Positions 1-12,188 of a DNA stretch of 64,000 bases are shown one piece after another. Origin of the DNA: Apostichopus japonicus (taxonomy: Eukaryota > Echinodermata > Holothuroidea > Aspidochirotida > Stichopodidae). The DNA is taken from contig NC_092575.1 of the NCBI RefSeq assembly GCF_037975245.1, positions 19,177,841-19,241,840 on the forward strand, given 5' to 3'. Made by a program: the position numbers and the translations under genes. Under the pieces are notes generated by a model. That model worked only from the letters and a program-made list of their open reading frames with translations, did not search any database and was not told the origin of the DNA. How positions within the stretch are numbered: the first letter of the stretch is position 1; each line of letters begins with the position of its first letter.

Positions 1-611
1 CAAGTCTGTTCTTTTAAGTATATATGAAATAACAGAGCATCCTTGGATCACATTTTTGCACCATTTGTAAGTAGGTAAGAAGGAAAGTAAAACTTTATTT
101 CTCCAAAAAAGGAAATTCATGTACTGGCACGTACAGCAATTTATGATAAGAAAGATGAAAACACATAAATACAGAAATATGTTTATGTACAAATAATACA
201 GTAAAGTGTAAAATTGTGGCAAGAACTCAACAAAGTAAGATATCATTAAATTGCTTCATTGCAAGGGGGATTAATCTCAGTGCCTGTTGGTTTTGGGACA
301 TGGGGGTGTCTGGGCCTGCCAATGCATCCCTCTATTTGCCTATCATGAAGTAGCTCATGGAATGGGTGGCTAAAGTCATCCCACATGGATTCTAAGTTGG
401 ACTATAGAAGGCACTGTTAGGTCATGTCGACTAAAGGCTGAGATACCCCCACCAGGCCACCAGTATCTGTGTTTTTTAACAATACCAGCAAATACCATCC
501 TTTAAGTTTTATTGACGTTGACACGTGGACAGATCAAACAGTAACTCGAAACCACAGTAAGTGTACCATTATAGAAAATATCTAAAATTTCAGGACAGAA
601 CATTAAACTTT

Positions 612-747
612 GACATTTTTCGGAGACAGCCTAATCTAGAGTTACCTTTATAACCAAAACATCAACATGATCGCCCCCCATGTCAATTTGTCATTAAATG
701 CTATCCCTAGTTACTTAACTTTTCACATGCTTTGCAGCCTAGGCTAA
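612..747. repeat. Left arm of a ~135-bp inverted repeat
   Basis: This segment, from the GGAGACAGCCTAATCTAGAG stretch to CTTTGCAGCCTAGGCT, is repeated in reverse complement at 1405-1535 with a handful of mismatches and small gaps. The right arm lies inside the TA-flanked MITE and the left arm outside it, so the two inverted-repeat pairs interleave rather than nest. Confidence 0.75.
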
Positions 748-949
748 ACAAATCTGCTACTGGAGTGTGGTATGTTGCAGCTTATAGCATTGACATTTCA
801 AGACGCACTATGCATTCCATTATAAACACAGCCAAACCAATATCTTATAATTTTGTCAAAATTTGTCCCATTTGTAGAAATCGAGTGAATAAATAATGGC
901 CTGCTAGGGAATTTTCCCTTTCCCAACCCCAACCCCCCCCCCCCTCCTA

Positions 950-1605
950 TGGCGGGCCATCAGTCTCAAATCGTGGGAGATCGACTTATACAGATTTAAA
1001 TCGACATATACCAGTTTCCTTCGACTTATACCTGTTTCCAGCAGCTTAAGTTGACTTATACCGATTTAAATCGACATATACCAGTTTAATTCTACATATC
1101 ATCGATTTAAATCGACATATATACCAGTTTAATTCGACATATCATCGATTTAAATCGACATATACCAATTTAAATCGATGATATGTAAAATAAATCAATG
1201 ATATGTCCATTTAAATTGACACCTACCAGTTTAAATCGATGATATGTCAAATTAAATCGGCAGAAGTCAATTTCCGTGGACTTATACCAGTTTCTAGCAA
1301 CTCAAATTGACATATACCTAGATTCAAATCGACATATCATCGATTTAGCTCATTAACATATTCCAAATCCCGATTTCGGTGATGATTGACATGTGGAGAT
1401 ACATTAAGCCTAGGCTGCAAAGCATGTGAAAAGTTAAATAACTTGGGATAGTATTGAATGACAAATTGATATGGGGGATCATGTTGATGTTGTGGTTAGA
1501 AAGTTAACTCTAGATTAGGCTGTCTCCAAAAAATGTCTCCAGAAATTGTGTCGATATAAATCGGTATAAGTCGATCTCCCACGATTTGAGACTGATGGCC
1601 CGCCA
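950..1605. mobile_element. TA-flanked MITE with ~45-bp terminal inverted repeats and AT-rich palindromic core
   Basis: The left end (950-993) begins TGGCGGGCCATCAGTCTC, and the right end (1562-1605) is its reverse complement over about 45 bases. Both ends are flanked by TA (948-949 and 1606-1607), as in Tc1/mariner-type insertions. The core (about 975-1370) is a minisatellite of 15-25-bp units such as TTAAATCGACATATACC, which flips orientation near 1165. There CATCGATTTAAAT and ATTTAAATCGATG can pair as a hairpin. No transposase is encoded. The superfamily assignment rests only on the TA flanks. Confidence 0.6.
1405..1535. repeat. Right arm of the ~135-bp inverted repeat
   Basis: Reverse complement of 612-747, running from AGCCTAGGCTGCAAAGCATG to CTCTAGATTAGGCTGTCTCC. 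Confidence 0.75.
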
Positions 1606-1642
1606 TACCCTCCACCCTCTCTCCTGGTTTAAGAGAACTTAC

Positions 1643-4309
1643 CCTGATCTGCTTTTGTTGCTGGTTTCCAGTTTTCTGGTGATATAATAGGTAAACACAC
1701 TTGACCTTTTTCATCTATGTTTGGATGGTAGATTTTTGTCTTGAAAGTTATCTTCGGTGGCTTGAAAGGGTACTCAGCAGGGAAATTTATTTCAATTTTA
1801 AAGGCCCCTTTGTTGTATGGTTCTTGTTGCTGTTGATTGATTGAAAAAAAAACACCGTAATTCATGTAGTTGCTTTTGTTTAACACATATTTAAGATTAC
1901 TTATTCAAAGGAATGTAGATTGATTGTGTGTGTAGAAGTGGAGGAGGTGGGGGGGGGGGGGGGTTGAGGGGGAGTGAAGTACATCATTTCTTGTTAAACA
2001 GCATACCCTTTCTAGAAATTAAGAGCTTACCTGAAAACAAACATATTTGGCTTACATTGTACAATAAAGAGGGCAGTATTCCTGGTTTTGAACTCACCTT
2101 CAGGACTTCTGAAACAATGCATTTCAGACTTATAGTACTGAGTTCATACTTAATTCAAGTTACTTTTTTTCACGGTTTCCTAATTCACACTATGTACAAA
2201 TCTGCTGTCGATTACACTTTCTGGTATTATTACACCTCGTACTCAAGTTCCGTTTTTCCTTTATTCATGAATTTTTTATTCACACTTTGTACAAATCTGC
2301 CATCTATACACTTACTGGTATTATTAAACCTTTCCAAAGGAGGATATTTGTGTCATCGCTGTTAATTCTGTACAAAGATGTGGGATTCTTGTTTATATCT
2401 GTCAACTCCTAGAAATAGAGAAAGAAGAAATAGAAAGCAATGAGTATCTGTTTGTTTTTTTTGTCGCTACTGTGATACTCAGATTATGGTTCTTTTTTAT
2501 CATGGTCAGTGTTTAAATCTTTCAATGGTTTGATGATTAACCCACCACCCGCCCCCCCCTCCCTGCCCCCCCCACCAAAACAAACCCAACTATTATACAC
2601 TCTTTGTATACTGTCTGAAACAATACTATACACATCAGTTGACGTTCTTGACAGACATTCTTCCATCTTTTCAATTGTATCACGAACAAACTTTGATGAA
2701 GAAATGATTATTTCACGGTGGTAATCCTCTCAGAAGTACAGGCGAATGAACACTGAAAACTCACTGAAAGTAGTGATTTAGCTAATGTGATACTTCTGTA
2801 CTAACAAAGTATCCTGTACATGTGTATAAATCAGTAATAGTGTATGTGAAAACTCAGAAAATAACACACCATCAGTTAGATCCATAGAAAAATTTATTTG
2901 TTAATTTATAATCTCTGGAAATCTAAGTTGAGAATTTCCACAATATCTTAAGTTCAAGTCTGAATTTATTACAAGAAAAGACTATGTCAAAGTCTCAAGG
3001 ACTGTTATTGTGTGCCAGTCTATCTAACTGCCAATTGGTGTAGATTTTGTACAATCTGTTAATGATAAACCATTTTATGAATTATGTCATTCAACCAAAA
3101 TATAATGTACTTGAAAATATGGCTTATTACTTATAAGTTCACCAAGTTACCAACCCACATCAGAAAATGACCACATTGGGCATTATTGCAGGGTCTGTAT
3201 ACTGACAAGAGGAAACATTGAAATCAGTTTGTGGAACACAAAATTTGTCTAATTTATATAGAGGATTCGATGGATTATTCCCTGTGGTGAAGAGAACGTT
3301 AAAAACATGACTGCTGGCACTAAAATGGTGTGCTATGAGCTTGAAAGATTAGACAGTGTTTGGCAGCAACACCAGTCAATGTACCCTCCTTATCTCCTAC
3401 TTCTTACTAATGGCAAGACACTAGGCTATCAAAGTTCTTGATGATTTCTAGTGAACTGTGCACACAGATCCAACTTCAAAACATATTGTAATAGAAATTA
3501 AATGAATGTATTGGAACCAATTTAGTAATACGATGGTAATAAGTATGATTAAGCAAGTTAAACAGAACAGTGGAAGATAGCCTGCATGTGTGAATGATTG
3601 CTTTACAATCTCTTGTGTAAAAGGGTGAAATAGCAAGCTAAAAGTAGTTTAAACCCAAATATTACTAAGAACTTACCCAAAGAAGGTATTAGTTCCCTTT
3701 GAAGTTAATGTTTCACTTAAGTGTCAAATCATAGACTCGTGTACAGCTATACTGGTGGAGGGTCCAGGGATGAAGCATTTAATTAGCTAATATTACCCCA
3801 ACTCTTGGAAATGTAGACATGATTAGGGGATGCTCTCATACCACTCCCTATCTTGAGGCCACCACTGCAGTGTGATAACACATTGTTTTACTGCTGTTTG
3901 ATGCTATACACTTGCATTCTTGTTATGGAGTGCCTTTTCATGTAAATTATGACATCTGCAGTGGCTAGTTTTTTGGGAACAACAGAAATGGGGAGAAACG
4001 ATTCTAGCTTTATCATTTAGCCCATTGGTTTTCTTTACATTGATGATTGACCATTCAACATCTAGCCTAACTAAGGCCTAGCCCAGGGTGAGTTATATAC
4101 CCGCCTAGCCTATAAAACTGCATGGCATGATACGTTAGGGTCGCAACGTTGGGATTCCCCGTACATCGCGCAATGATACTTTCGATTGCTCAAAATTCAC
4201 TTTTCCCGAACATAAAATAAGATTTGCTCGAGTAAAAAAATGTACATCAAATGTAAACTCATATCGATAGAACGAAAATCACCTTCGCTAGTCTTCTGGT
4301 CGCCGCCAT
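1643..4309 (-). CDS. UBE2L3: UBE2L3-like ubiquitin-conjugating enzyme (E2), partial: exon 1 and one internal exon
   Basis: E2 enzyme of the UbcH7 class, which accepts ubiquitin from E1 and passes it to HECT and RBR ligases. Two coding pieces are visible. Exon 1 (4283-4309) encodes MAATRRLAK and ends at a GT donor in phase 0. An internal exon (1643-1829, acceptor CAG, donor GTAAGT, ending in phase 1) encodes the UBC core, including [20 protein letters not shown] and then KGQVCLPII; the catalytic Cys codon is at 1695-1697. The residues are nearly those of human UBE2L3. The family needs about 35 residues between these exons (from ELEEIRK to the WQGL segment), and I could not find them between 1830 and 4282. 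The C-terminal exon is not seen either and presumably lies left of the window. Gene identity is firm, but the model is incomplete and it could be a damaged locus or an assembly gap. Confidence 0.85.
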
Positions 4310-4929
4310 GTTTGTTTCTGTTGTGATACTCCGTTACACGGAAACGTAATCTACATGAATGCAGTATTGACCGAGGCTCAGTGCTTTTGAGAACTAATAG
4401 AACAACTTACAATGTAGTTTGCATTGGGTATACTGCAACGTGCGTTCGCCTAGCATGCACTGTACGTACGGCTACTCCCATACACACACAAACGCAACCA
4501 ATGGCAGCACAAGTTGACCAGAATATAATTGCTGCACAGTGGATATGCAGTTTCGTTCAAAATAAGCTATTTTATTTCGCGCGCACATTTGTGTATTGCG
4601 TTCACATTGAATGACAATACATGACAAAGGGCCATACTTGAAATTTAGAGTCATTAATTTCAACCACATTGAAGGTTTTGTAGACTTAAGAGGGGAAAAA
4701 ACCAGTACAGCCAAAATATACAAAATATACATATATATAGGCCGTAGGAACAGTGGTCAGGGGGTAGGTACTCCTGCATGGGGGGGGGGGATTAGTAGGT
4801 AATCCTACATGGAGTGGATTGCCAGGGCTTCCCCCTCCTTTGGCTGGCACTAGGTTTACTTTTACCGCTACTCCGTTGAACTAAGTGTGACAAGACCAAA
4901 CCTAAATTGGTATAAAAAATATTCAAGTA
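4310..4929. promoter_or_regulatory. Probable UBE2L3 5' UTR and promoter region
   Basis: The sequence directly upstream of the UBE2L3 start codon (minus strand) is unusually rich in CpG for this window at about 4310-4600. No TATA box or named site can be assigned with confidence. Beyond about 4730 there is a poly(G) run (4780s) and low-complexity sequence. The regulatory role is inferred from position only. Confidence 0.4.
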
Positions 4930-6304
4930 CAGGGGCGGATCCAGGGGGAAGTTTTGGGGGTTAACCCCCCCCCCCCCCCTTTGAGTTTTCTGAATTTTAA
5001 AAAAAACTTGTTTTGTACGACGTGAATAATAGTTGGAAATATTTATTGTTTGGAGTTGTTATTGTTTGGAGTCTCCACAGACCATGGTAATTTCTAGTGC
5101 ATGTGCACGTATAGAGAAAATGACAGCACCATTTAGCGTCTAAGCCACGTCCTGAGAGCAATGTTTTCAAACCTGGAGAGGGACACGCCCTCCCTTAGAC
5201 CCTAGGACGGCCATCACTGATCGCCCAAGCATCAACAAACTTGCAAATTTTACCATTCCAGTCATTTCAATTTTGCTGAGAGTGAACACAAAAACTCCAC
5301 TTAAATACCATTAGGGAATTTAGGGTTTCTGTTGCCCAGTGTCCTTGCAATTATGACTGTTGGGGGTCTCTGCAGAGGCACTGATGCTGCCATTTTGGCT
5401 GCTATTGGGTTGCCGTTTTGTAAAATTTCTTGCGCTCCGCGCGAACTGATGGTGGCGCTTCGCCGTTTATAGTTACTACCTTATTTATACGGATATAGAA
5501 GGTGTCATTTTTGCTGGTAAGTACGTGTTATAAGCTGGCCTGCCTTTCGCAAAATAGTTCCCGGCCAACAAATGGTGGGGTCCTGCTATGATGTCAAACT
5601 GTCTGCAACGTTATAGCGCCTTTAGAATCTATTATGTTTTCTACTGCCCACTCCTGCACAGATGCTAGACAACGTTTAGCAAGTGAACACCACTGTTTTA
5701 TTACCGCCCGGGCCCCCACTCCCACCCACAAAGTCGTGAACCCATCTAGGCCCCTTCAGACACACCTACACTCAGTTGGAAACAATCTATTCAGTTGGAA
5801 TTTTGGAGTTTCTTCACACCCTAATCATCTGATCCTAGCTGTATACGTCCCTGATTGGTCGTCCACATATGATTCTGCAACATTATGGGTAGGTTTTGAA
5901 GTAAATTTAACGAGAATTGTGGATTTTAATATTCTGAACAAATAATGGGCTTAAAACCTTGAAAAGTGGAACTGACGGGTATTGTAGGCCGCGACATAGA
6001 ATCACCTACAAAAGCAATGATCCACGGGAGATGCGATGAGGTCGAACATGATGTGGGACAATCTTCAAAAAGGATATGGATGAAAATAAAAAACTATTGG
6101 GAAATACGGGTTGGTCATTCTCATGCTCTGAAAGTGCCATTTCCGGTGACCTGGGGGGTATCAAAACCAAAAACATTCTTGTACGCTCCGCGCTAACTGA
6201 TGGTTGCACTCCACTTACATAGTAATTCGCGCCACCAAGTTAGAAAATCCTAAATATGCGCCTGATCAAACCTCTCCCTTGGCAAAAACCTGGATCTGCC
6301 CCTG
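4930..6304. mobile_element. Non-autonomous DNA transposon with CAGGGGCGGATCCAGG-type ends
   Basis: The left end reads CAGGGGCGGATCCAGG and the right end CCTGGATCTGCCCCTG, an inverted pair of about 16 bases. A 5-6-bp direct repeat AAGTA(C) flanks both sides, shorter than the 8 bp usual for hAT. The interior has a poly(C) run near 4966-4978 and two related segments, near 5440-5470 and 6180-6240, with the CGCTCCGCGC...ACTGATGGT motif. That motif returns, inverted, near 9250-9290. The open frames inside (such as 5634-5945) show no recognisable transposase. Confidence 0.65.
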
Positions 6305-9300
6305 AAGTACCTTTTTTTACCAGGGTATTGAAGGGGTAATTAACTACAAAGTTGCCGTCAAAATGGATCCTCTATGCATTCCACTGCACATTTTTCAATG
6401 TTTGAATGTTTTTTCAACAAATTTAAAGAGTACCATCTATATGTGAGGGAAGGTGGCGAAATCCATATTCATGAACTCTCCCCTTAGCAACTAGTTTGAC
6501 CTGTGACCCAACAATTTGCCTGTATCTACGCGCGTAGCACAGTGGACTGTATTGTTTATCTGTACTGTCACTCACTAGAACAGTGGCTTGTATTGTTTTG
6601 GTGTACAGCATCCCTTCCGTTTTAGCTATCGTGAGCGTTGTTTCTGCACACACGCCGTCAAACCACTGAAGCAATATTACGTTATCAAGTAATCAACCAT
6701 TTCTATATATCTATTTTAAAGTTTTATCTATCACATTCGGGATGTGAGAAGCTGTAAAGTTTCAGAGCTTTACGCATCCGTCCGGTGGGTTGTACCACCG
6801 TCCTCTCTTTATCCTCTTCTATATTTTACTGGCTCTTACACCCAGTAAAGGCTAAGAAACCCCTAATAAATTGGAGCAGAACTATCCGTCTGTTTTTGAT
6901 TCTTCTTTCGTGAATGCTCTCGTACGGCATCACATATAAGTTTTATTAACATGCAGATTTCAAATTTATTTATCAATCTAGCTCATAGGATTGTTTTTCG
7001 TAAACATAAAATTGACAAAGAACTTAAACAAAACACGGAAATTACATGTACAAACATAAGTATATAATAAATAAACAGTATAAAAAGTTGAGAAAGCCAA
7101 TAAAATTGCAAAGACTGAAAAACATTTAACACAACGTAGAAGTGAAGAAGACTTAAAGGGTGTGAAGACTCGCGCACAAAGAAACGTCTCATGCCTGTAT
7201 TCTGACCTAGTTTCGAATGAGGTGTAACAGAAGTGTTAGACACCACCATCGATCCCAGAAAGTACACAAACAGCTTGCTACCGTCGGTCATTAGACACTA
7301 GTGTACAATCAGTACACACAGCTACGGTCAATATCCACAACATAGTGTACAGCAGCGATGCCTTCAATGCCTTCAAGTTAATTGGTAATTGAGGCATATT
7401 TTGAAGTATGGATATTGCACCCTATATAGTTGTAAAGACTACGGGAGTTTTGGATTTCGTGTGGAAGACTGTTTCAGGCTCAGAAGCCAATGTACTACTG
7501 GTAGGAATCCACGTGGACCTTTTCTTTATAGACATTTAAGTTGGTGGAAGTCTTCCGGAGCCTAGTACAGATATCATTATGGGGATATTTCTCTGGTTTG
7601 GTTTAAATATAAGCCAGATCATTTGGAGCAAGACTATGAACAATCTTCCACACTTCAACACAGATATAACACTAATACGTTGGTTAATACTCATTTGAGC
7701 ACACCAAATAGGTCTTTAGCATGGCTCCGTGAGTGCATGGCTGTTATATCACACGCATACAACGATCATGATTGTGAACAGTTGAGGAGTTTGTACGTAA
7801 TTTCAATTTTAGGCCCAAAAAAGGAACACTTTATAAACAATAAAAGGTCACTTTTTCATCACAAAAATTGGAAAATGGTACTTTCCCCGGAAATGTAGCA
7901 CTTCTACTACATGAAAAGGGGCACTTTGTTAACTTTTATGCCGAAAGTGTTTGTCTTGTCCTCCCTCTTTCCTTTCCCCCTCCTTTTCCTTCCCTTCCAC
8001 CTCAATTTCGCCGGTTCCGCCGCCCTTGCCGAGCCTGAACTGGAATATCATGATAAGAAAATGAAATGTGTACAATGTGTACATGTATACCCATAGTCAG
8101 TATATGGCCTAATTTAGTAATTCGCAAAAAGAACCTATTTTCTCAATGTATGATCAAAGTTCTATTGTCCAAAACTTTCTGAGCCAGACAAACGTCTAGC
8201 ATTATTAGCATAGGATAAAGTGGTCACTGATTTTCTACGTTAGCTGTGTTGAAATTTCGACCTGTTTGAAGGTAGCAGCCAATAGTGTATACATCAACGT
8301 TACGCGCCATTGGCCACTGATGTTTGTACACTGTGACGAGCACTGGGTACGCTGTGGCGAGAAAGTGGATCCCCAGCAGCCACTAAGGGCAAACTAAATT
8401 AGCGGACAATAACAAGACGGTTCCTTTTTCTTACCTGTTTTCAAGCGATGATAATTTGCGCTATGCATACTTTAAAAAAACCTAAAAATGCTCTTTCATG
8501 TGATATAAAAACTCCTAGTAGATTTGTGTGGATGAGGGGGTGTGTCGGTGGATGGGGTAGGCTATGTGTCCAATTTTATGCCGAAACACATTTTGGAAGA
8601 TTTGTATTAAATTGCTATTAGCGACTTAGCTACCCTGTTTTGTTACCGATAGTATATACCACGTGAAAGAGGAACCTGTATACTTGAACGTGGTGCTAAC
8701 CGGACATCTCATTAAGGTCGATAACTCAAATTAATCGATTTTGAAAAAAATAAGTCATTTTTGGGATCATTACACATTACGTGTATACAGCGCGTTTAGA
8801 GGGGTGTTTACTAAAACGAGTGACAATTGCGTTACACATAACTAACGACAATATGTTACACAGTTGCGATGACTAAAATGAATAACAGTGAATGACAGCA
8901 CACAAGGGCGGCGGAAGCATTTTTAATCTGGGGGGGCACCGACATCAAAGGGCACTTTGCAGAAATTCGATTGGACTGATGCAGCCTTATATTTAGTACC
9001 CTTTATAACTCTTATCTTATTTGTGTATACACAGCACTCCATCAACGCCCCCCCCCCCCAAAGGAAAATATGCATACTATCATGTGAAATCATGTTAGTT
9101 GCTAATGTAGGAATCTTCCGAATTAGATTTTATTCCTTGTTAATATCTTAAAAAAAATATTTTCCATTCGAAAAGGCTTTGAGTTTGACCCACAGAAATT
9201 CATTAAAAGTCAGAGGCATAGCCAGGATTATCAAAGTTGTATGCACGGCTATCTGAGCGGAGCGCCACCATAGGTTGGCGCGGAGCGTACAAGAAAATTT

Positions 9301-10027
9301 TTGGTTTTACAAACCCCTCAGATGGCCGGAAACGGCCCTTCCCGAGTGTTCATTCTGGTTCCCTGGCCTCTTGCTGACTTGAGAAACCTCAATTTTTATG
9401 TAGAAAAAGGGCACAAGATACAAACGCACCTTATAGTAAGCGAAATTGTAAGTCTGATTTTAAACTGAAGTAATTTAACGTCATTTTTCCGATATTAATT
9501 TTAGAAACTAACAATCAGACTATTATCTTGAAACGGCTAAAAATTTCAGGAAGAGTCCTAACAATTACTTCAGTTATCTTTCTATATAAATCTACAGAGG
9601 TAAATGTCAAAAGCACAGCACTCAAGCGCATTCTCACACAAAACTTTCCCTGTGGTTTCTATCCGTAAATTACACCAAAACCCTGCAACCACGCAACATA
9701 CGATTTTCCTCAAATCATTTTTGCGCAGAAAACCAATAACCGCATTTACTCCACTCCGTTAATCACTTTATCTCTTCTCACCACCGTCCTTCGTTGTTAT
9801 TCGTTGTCATTCGGTGTCATTCGCTGTCATTCGCGAATGATAATTAACCCTGTACAAAGTCAATTGTCATTCGGTCATTCGCTGTCATCCGTTTTAGTTT
9901 GTCCCGTTTTATTTAGAGAGGGGTCCGTATATATCGGGGTTAAAACTTTAAGGCCACTTTTGGTCAAGAAATCGGTTTTGTTACCGATAGTAGAGACATA
10001 CCACGTGAAAGAAGAACCTTTCTACTT
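6305..10027. other. Intergenic repeat mosaic, no gene seen
   Basis: No exon of a known family is visible on either strand. The stretch contains a truncated copy of the piggyBac-like MITE (7153-7385) and a G-rich element piece near 8908-9060 (ACAAGGGCGGCGGAAGCATT). It also has the inverted CGGAGCG motif at 9240-9290 and a short-unit array of TGTCATTCG words at 9790-9895, with inverted relatives near 8860-8900. A segment at 8644-8750 recurs in two parts near 9978-10020 and 10402-10460. Confidence 0.55.
7153..7385. mobile_element. Truncated copy of the piggyBac-like MITE
   Basis: It starts TTAAAGGGTGTGAAGACTCG and matches 10032-10230 as a direct repeat for about 190 bases with scattered mismatches. 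It then runs into a degraded end containing CTTCAATGCCTTCAAG. The middle part of the full copy is missing here. Confidence 0.55.
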
Positions 10028-10400
10028 TTGAAGGGTGTGAAGACTCGCGCAAAAAGAAACGTCTAATGCCGGTAATTTGACCTAGTTTCGAAGAGGTGTA
10101 ACAGAAGTGTTAAGCACCACCTTCGATCCCAGAAAATACACACACAGCTTGCTACCGCCGGAAATTAGACACTAGTGTACAGTCAGTACATACAGCTGCG
10201 GTCAATATACCCACAGCACAGTATACAAACGATACAGCGATGTACATGTCAGGTCCAGCTAAAAATAACAATTAAGGTATCACGTTTCATTACTGTCTGC
10301 ATTTTGTAGCGACACGAACAAAACGTCACCTGCAAGGAACAGAAAGTCAACTTTTTCAGATGGCCCCACGCGGTTTGGGGCGAGTCTTCAATGCCTTTAA
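10028..10400. mobile_element. piggyBac-like MITE, 373 bp with TTAA-type flanks
   Basis: The left end is AGGGTGTGAAGACTCGC after TTGA (a one-base change from TTAA). The right end is its inverted counterpart, GCGAGTCTTCAATGCCT, followed by TTAA. The inverted repeats match at roughly 14 of 17 positions. A TTAA target is the piggyBac hallmark; the interior encodes no transposase. The related copy at 7153 retains an intact TTAA at its left end, which supports the boundary. Confidence 0.55.
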
Positions 10401-12188
10401 GGTGGTGCTAACCGGATCTCTCAACTAGGTCGGTAACTCAAATTAATCGATTTAAAAAAAACAATACCTTTCTTATTTATGCACTAATTGAACAACACAC
10501 TCGCACCGCAGTGTGAGTTATAACCAACGAATTACGGTTGTAACAAACAGACTCGACCGCAGTGGCAGTACTGTGTGTCATGTCTTACTGTCCTTTTTCT
10601 CTTAGCGGCTGTTGTTGGTGTCTGCTCTTAGTGGCTGCTATGTTCAATGAGGCGAAATTTCGTCAGATGACCGAACACTACAGGGAACGCGCAATTGGAA
10701 GGTAACTTTACCGTTCATAGAAAAAAATCCCAAATATCTTTAGTTTTCTCCCGTTGCTTGAACAAAGAATTTAGTAATAAGCATAAGATTTTGATTCGAC
10801 CTTGACATAGTTTAGCCCAGGCCAAACGCAAGACCTAATTTGTAGTAGGGTCTATCTAAGGATCGATTGTAATGTAAGTGTAACGTTAGCCCTAAATCAG
10901 GCTAGGCCTAGCATAGGCTAGGCTATGCTCCACATTGAGTTAACATAAGGGAATATACATTTATACTATAACTAAGTTTTAGGACTAAAGGAGGCCAAGC
11001 ACTCTCAGTGCTATTACTGAAATTTTGACTGTCAATATTGCCAAAACACCGGGATCGTAATGTTCCAGCTATTGCTTATACTCCAAACTAGTTAGGCAGT
11101 ATATACAGCGGTTGTCGAAGGCAGCAATAGGCCTAGGCTTTTGTAGGCTTGAGTGGGGGCAGTGTCATTCCGCCATTGGTACTTTCTGCTATAGAAAATG
11201 TGCTCTTTCCGTCAAAGACAAAAGTGCCTTTCGGCCATATTACTGCCATTGCGGTAAAGCACTTCTAGCACAATATTGTTGGGGCATTGTTATTTGTATA
11301 TGTATTGTATATTGCTTCGCTTCACTCTACCTAGGCCTGCAAAATCGACAAAATGGGTCATCTAATTCAACAATCAGAATCTGTCACTTTAAAAACTATC
11401 AGCCCGAATTTAATTCGAAATTATTCAACCAACTATTCTATATTTCAAGACTGTACCGACTCTTACGAACTTACAATTAAAACTATTCAATCAACCTGTA
11501 CATTAAAGACTGTGTATCAATTCCCCAGTCAAATTTAACAACCACCCTATGCATCCAGTGTACCAATTAGGAAGTTTGTGCAGTGCAAAGAGTGTGACTT
11601 TTCTCACATTTAAAATATCCATGACAAAGAGTTACATAGCCAGCAGTGCTGCCTGTATTGCAGAACTATTTGTACATTTTAGTTATAGCTTGTATATATG
11701 TTGTTGGGGCAAGATACTCTAGTTTAGGCACTTATTTACTTTTTACCAATAAGACACTTTGGTAACTTTTCAAACTTGTTTGGTAAGATATAAATACTTC
11801 TTTTGTTCACTGCTATTCTTTACTGATGCTAAAAAGAATAAGATTTGTTAATCTAAAACTATTTCTCAATATTACAGGATTAAATTTCAAGTCCTCTAGT
11901 CCTCATAATACTCAATCTACCTGTGGTTCCCATATTTTTTTCTGATAAAAAAAAAAAGAGGAAAAGTTGTTGAGGGATTAAAGAGAGCAAAACTGCTTAA
12001 AGTTTGCACGAAAGTAGTTGTCTTCTTGACCTACCTGATGTCTTGAAAGGCTACTACCAGGCACTTCACAATTGCTGAAGTTCCCTCGGTTAGTCATGAG
12101 CTGAAGACTACGGACCATACCATTATCCACTAGGGATACAACGTATGCATTCACAGTTCCCATTGTTAGAAATGTGGTACAAAATACA
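10401..12188. other. Intergenic sequence, possible RNF20 upstream region
   Basis: No coding exon is recognised. A short stretch ending GCGCAATTGGAAG at about 10701, followed by GTAACTTT, could be a non-coding first exon of RNF20, because the RNF20 start-codon exon begins at a splice acceptor (13791-13792). This is speculative. Runs of AGGCCTAGGCTA-type words occur near 10815-10925. The frame at 11112-11480 shows no domain and is not called. Confidence 0.3.

Larger units (their letters stand above)
1..1642. other. Intron or downstream part of UBE2L3, no exon seen
   Basis: This stretch lies downstream of the last visible UBE2L3 exon on the minus strand. I looked for the C-terminal UBE2L3 exon and did not find it. 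The left 600 bases show nothing I can name. The right part holds the inverted repeats and TA-flanked element listed separately. Confidence 0.5.

Noticed and set aside
1928-2365. 145-codon plus-strand frame starting in a poly(G) run
   Set aside because: No domain, low-complexity start, and it lies within the UBE2L3 intron on the other strand.
7153-10230. LTR retrotransposon with direct terminal repeats
   Set aside because: The repeated segment has inverted ends of its own with TTAA flanks, there are no TG...CA ends, no primer-binding site and no gag/pol between the copies.
11112-11480. 122-codon plus-strand frame with several Cys residues
   Set aside because: It has no recognisable motif and no supporting splice context; the cysteines do not form a regular zinc-binding pattern.
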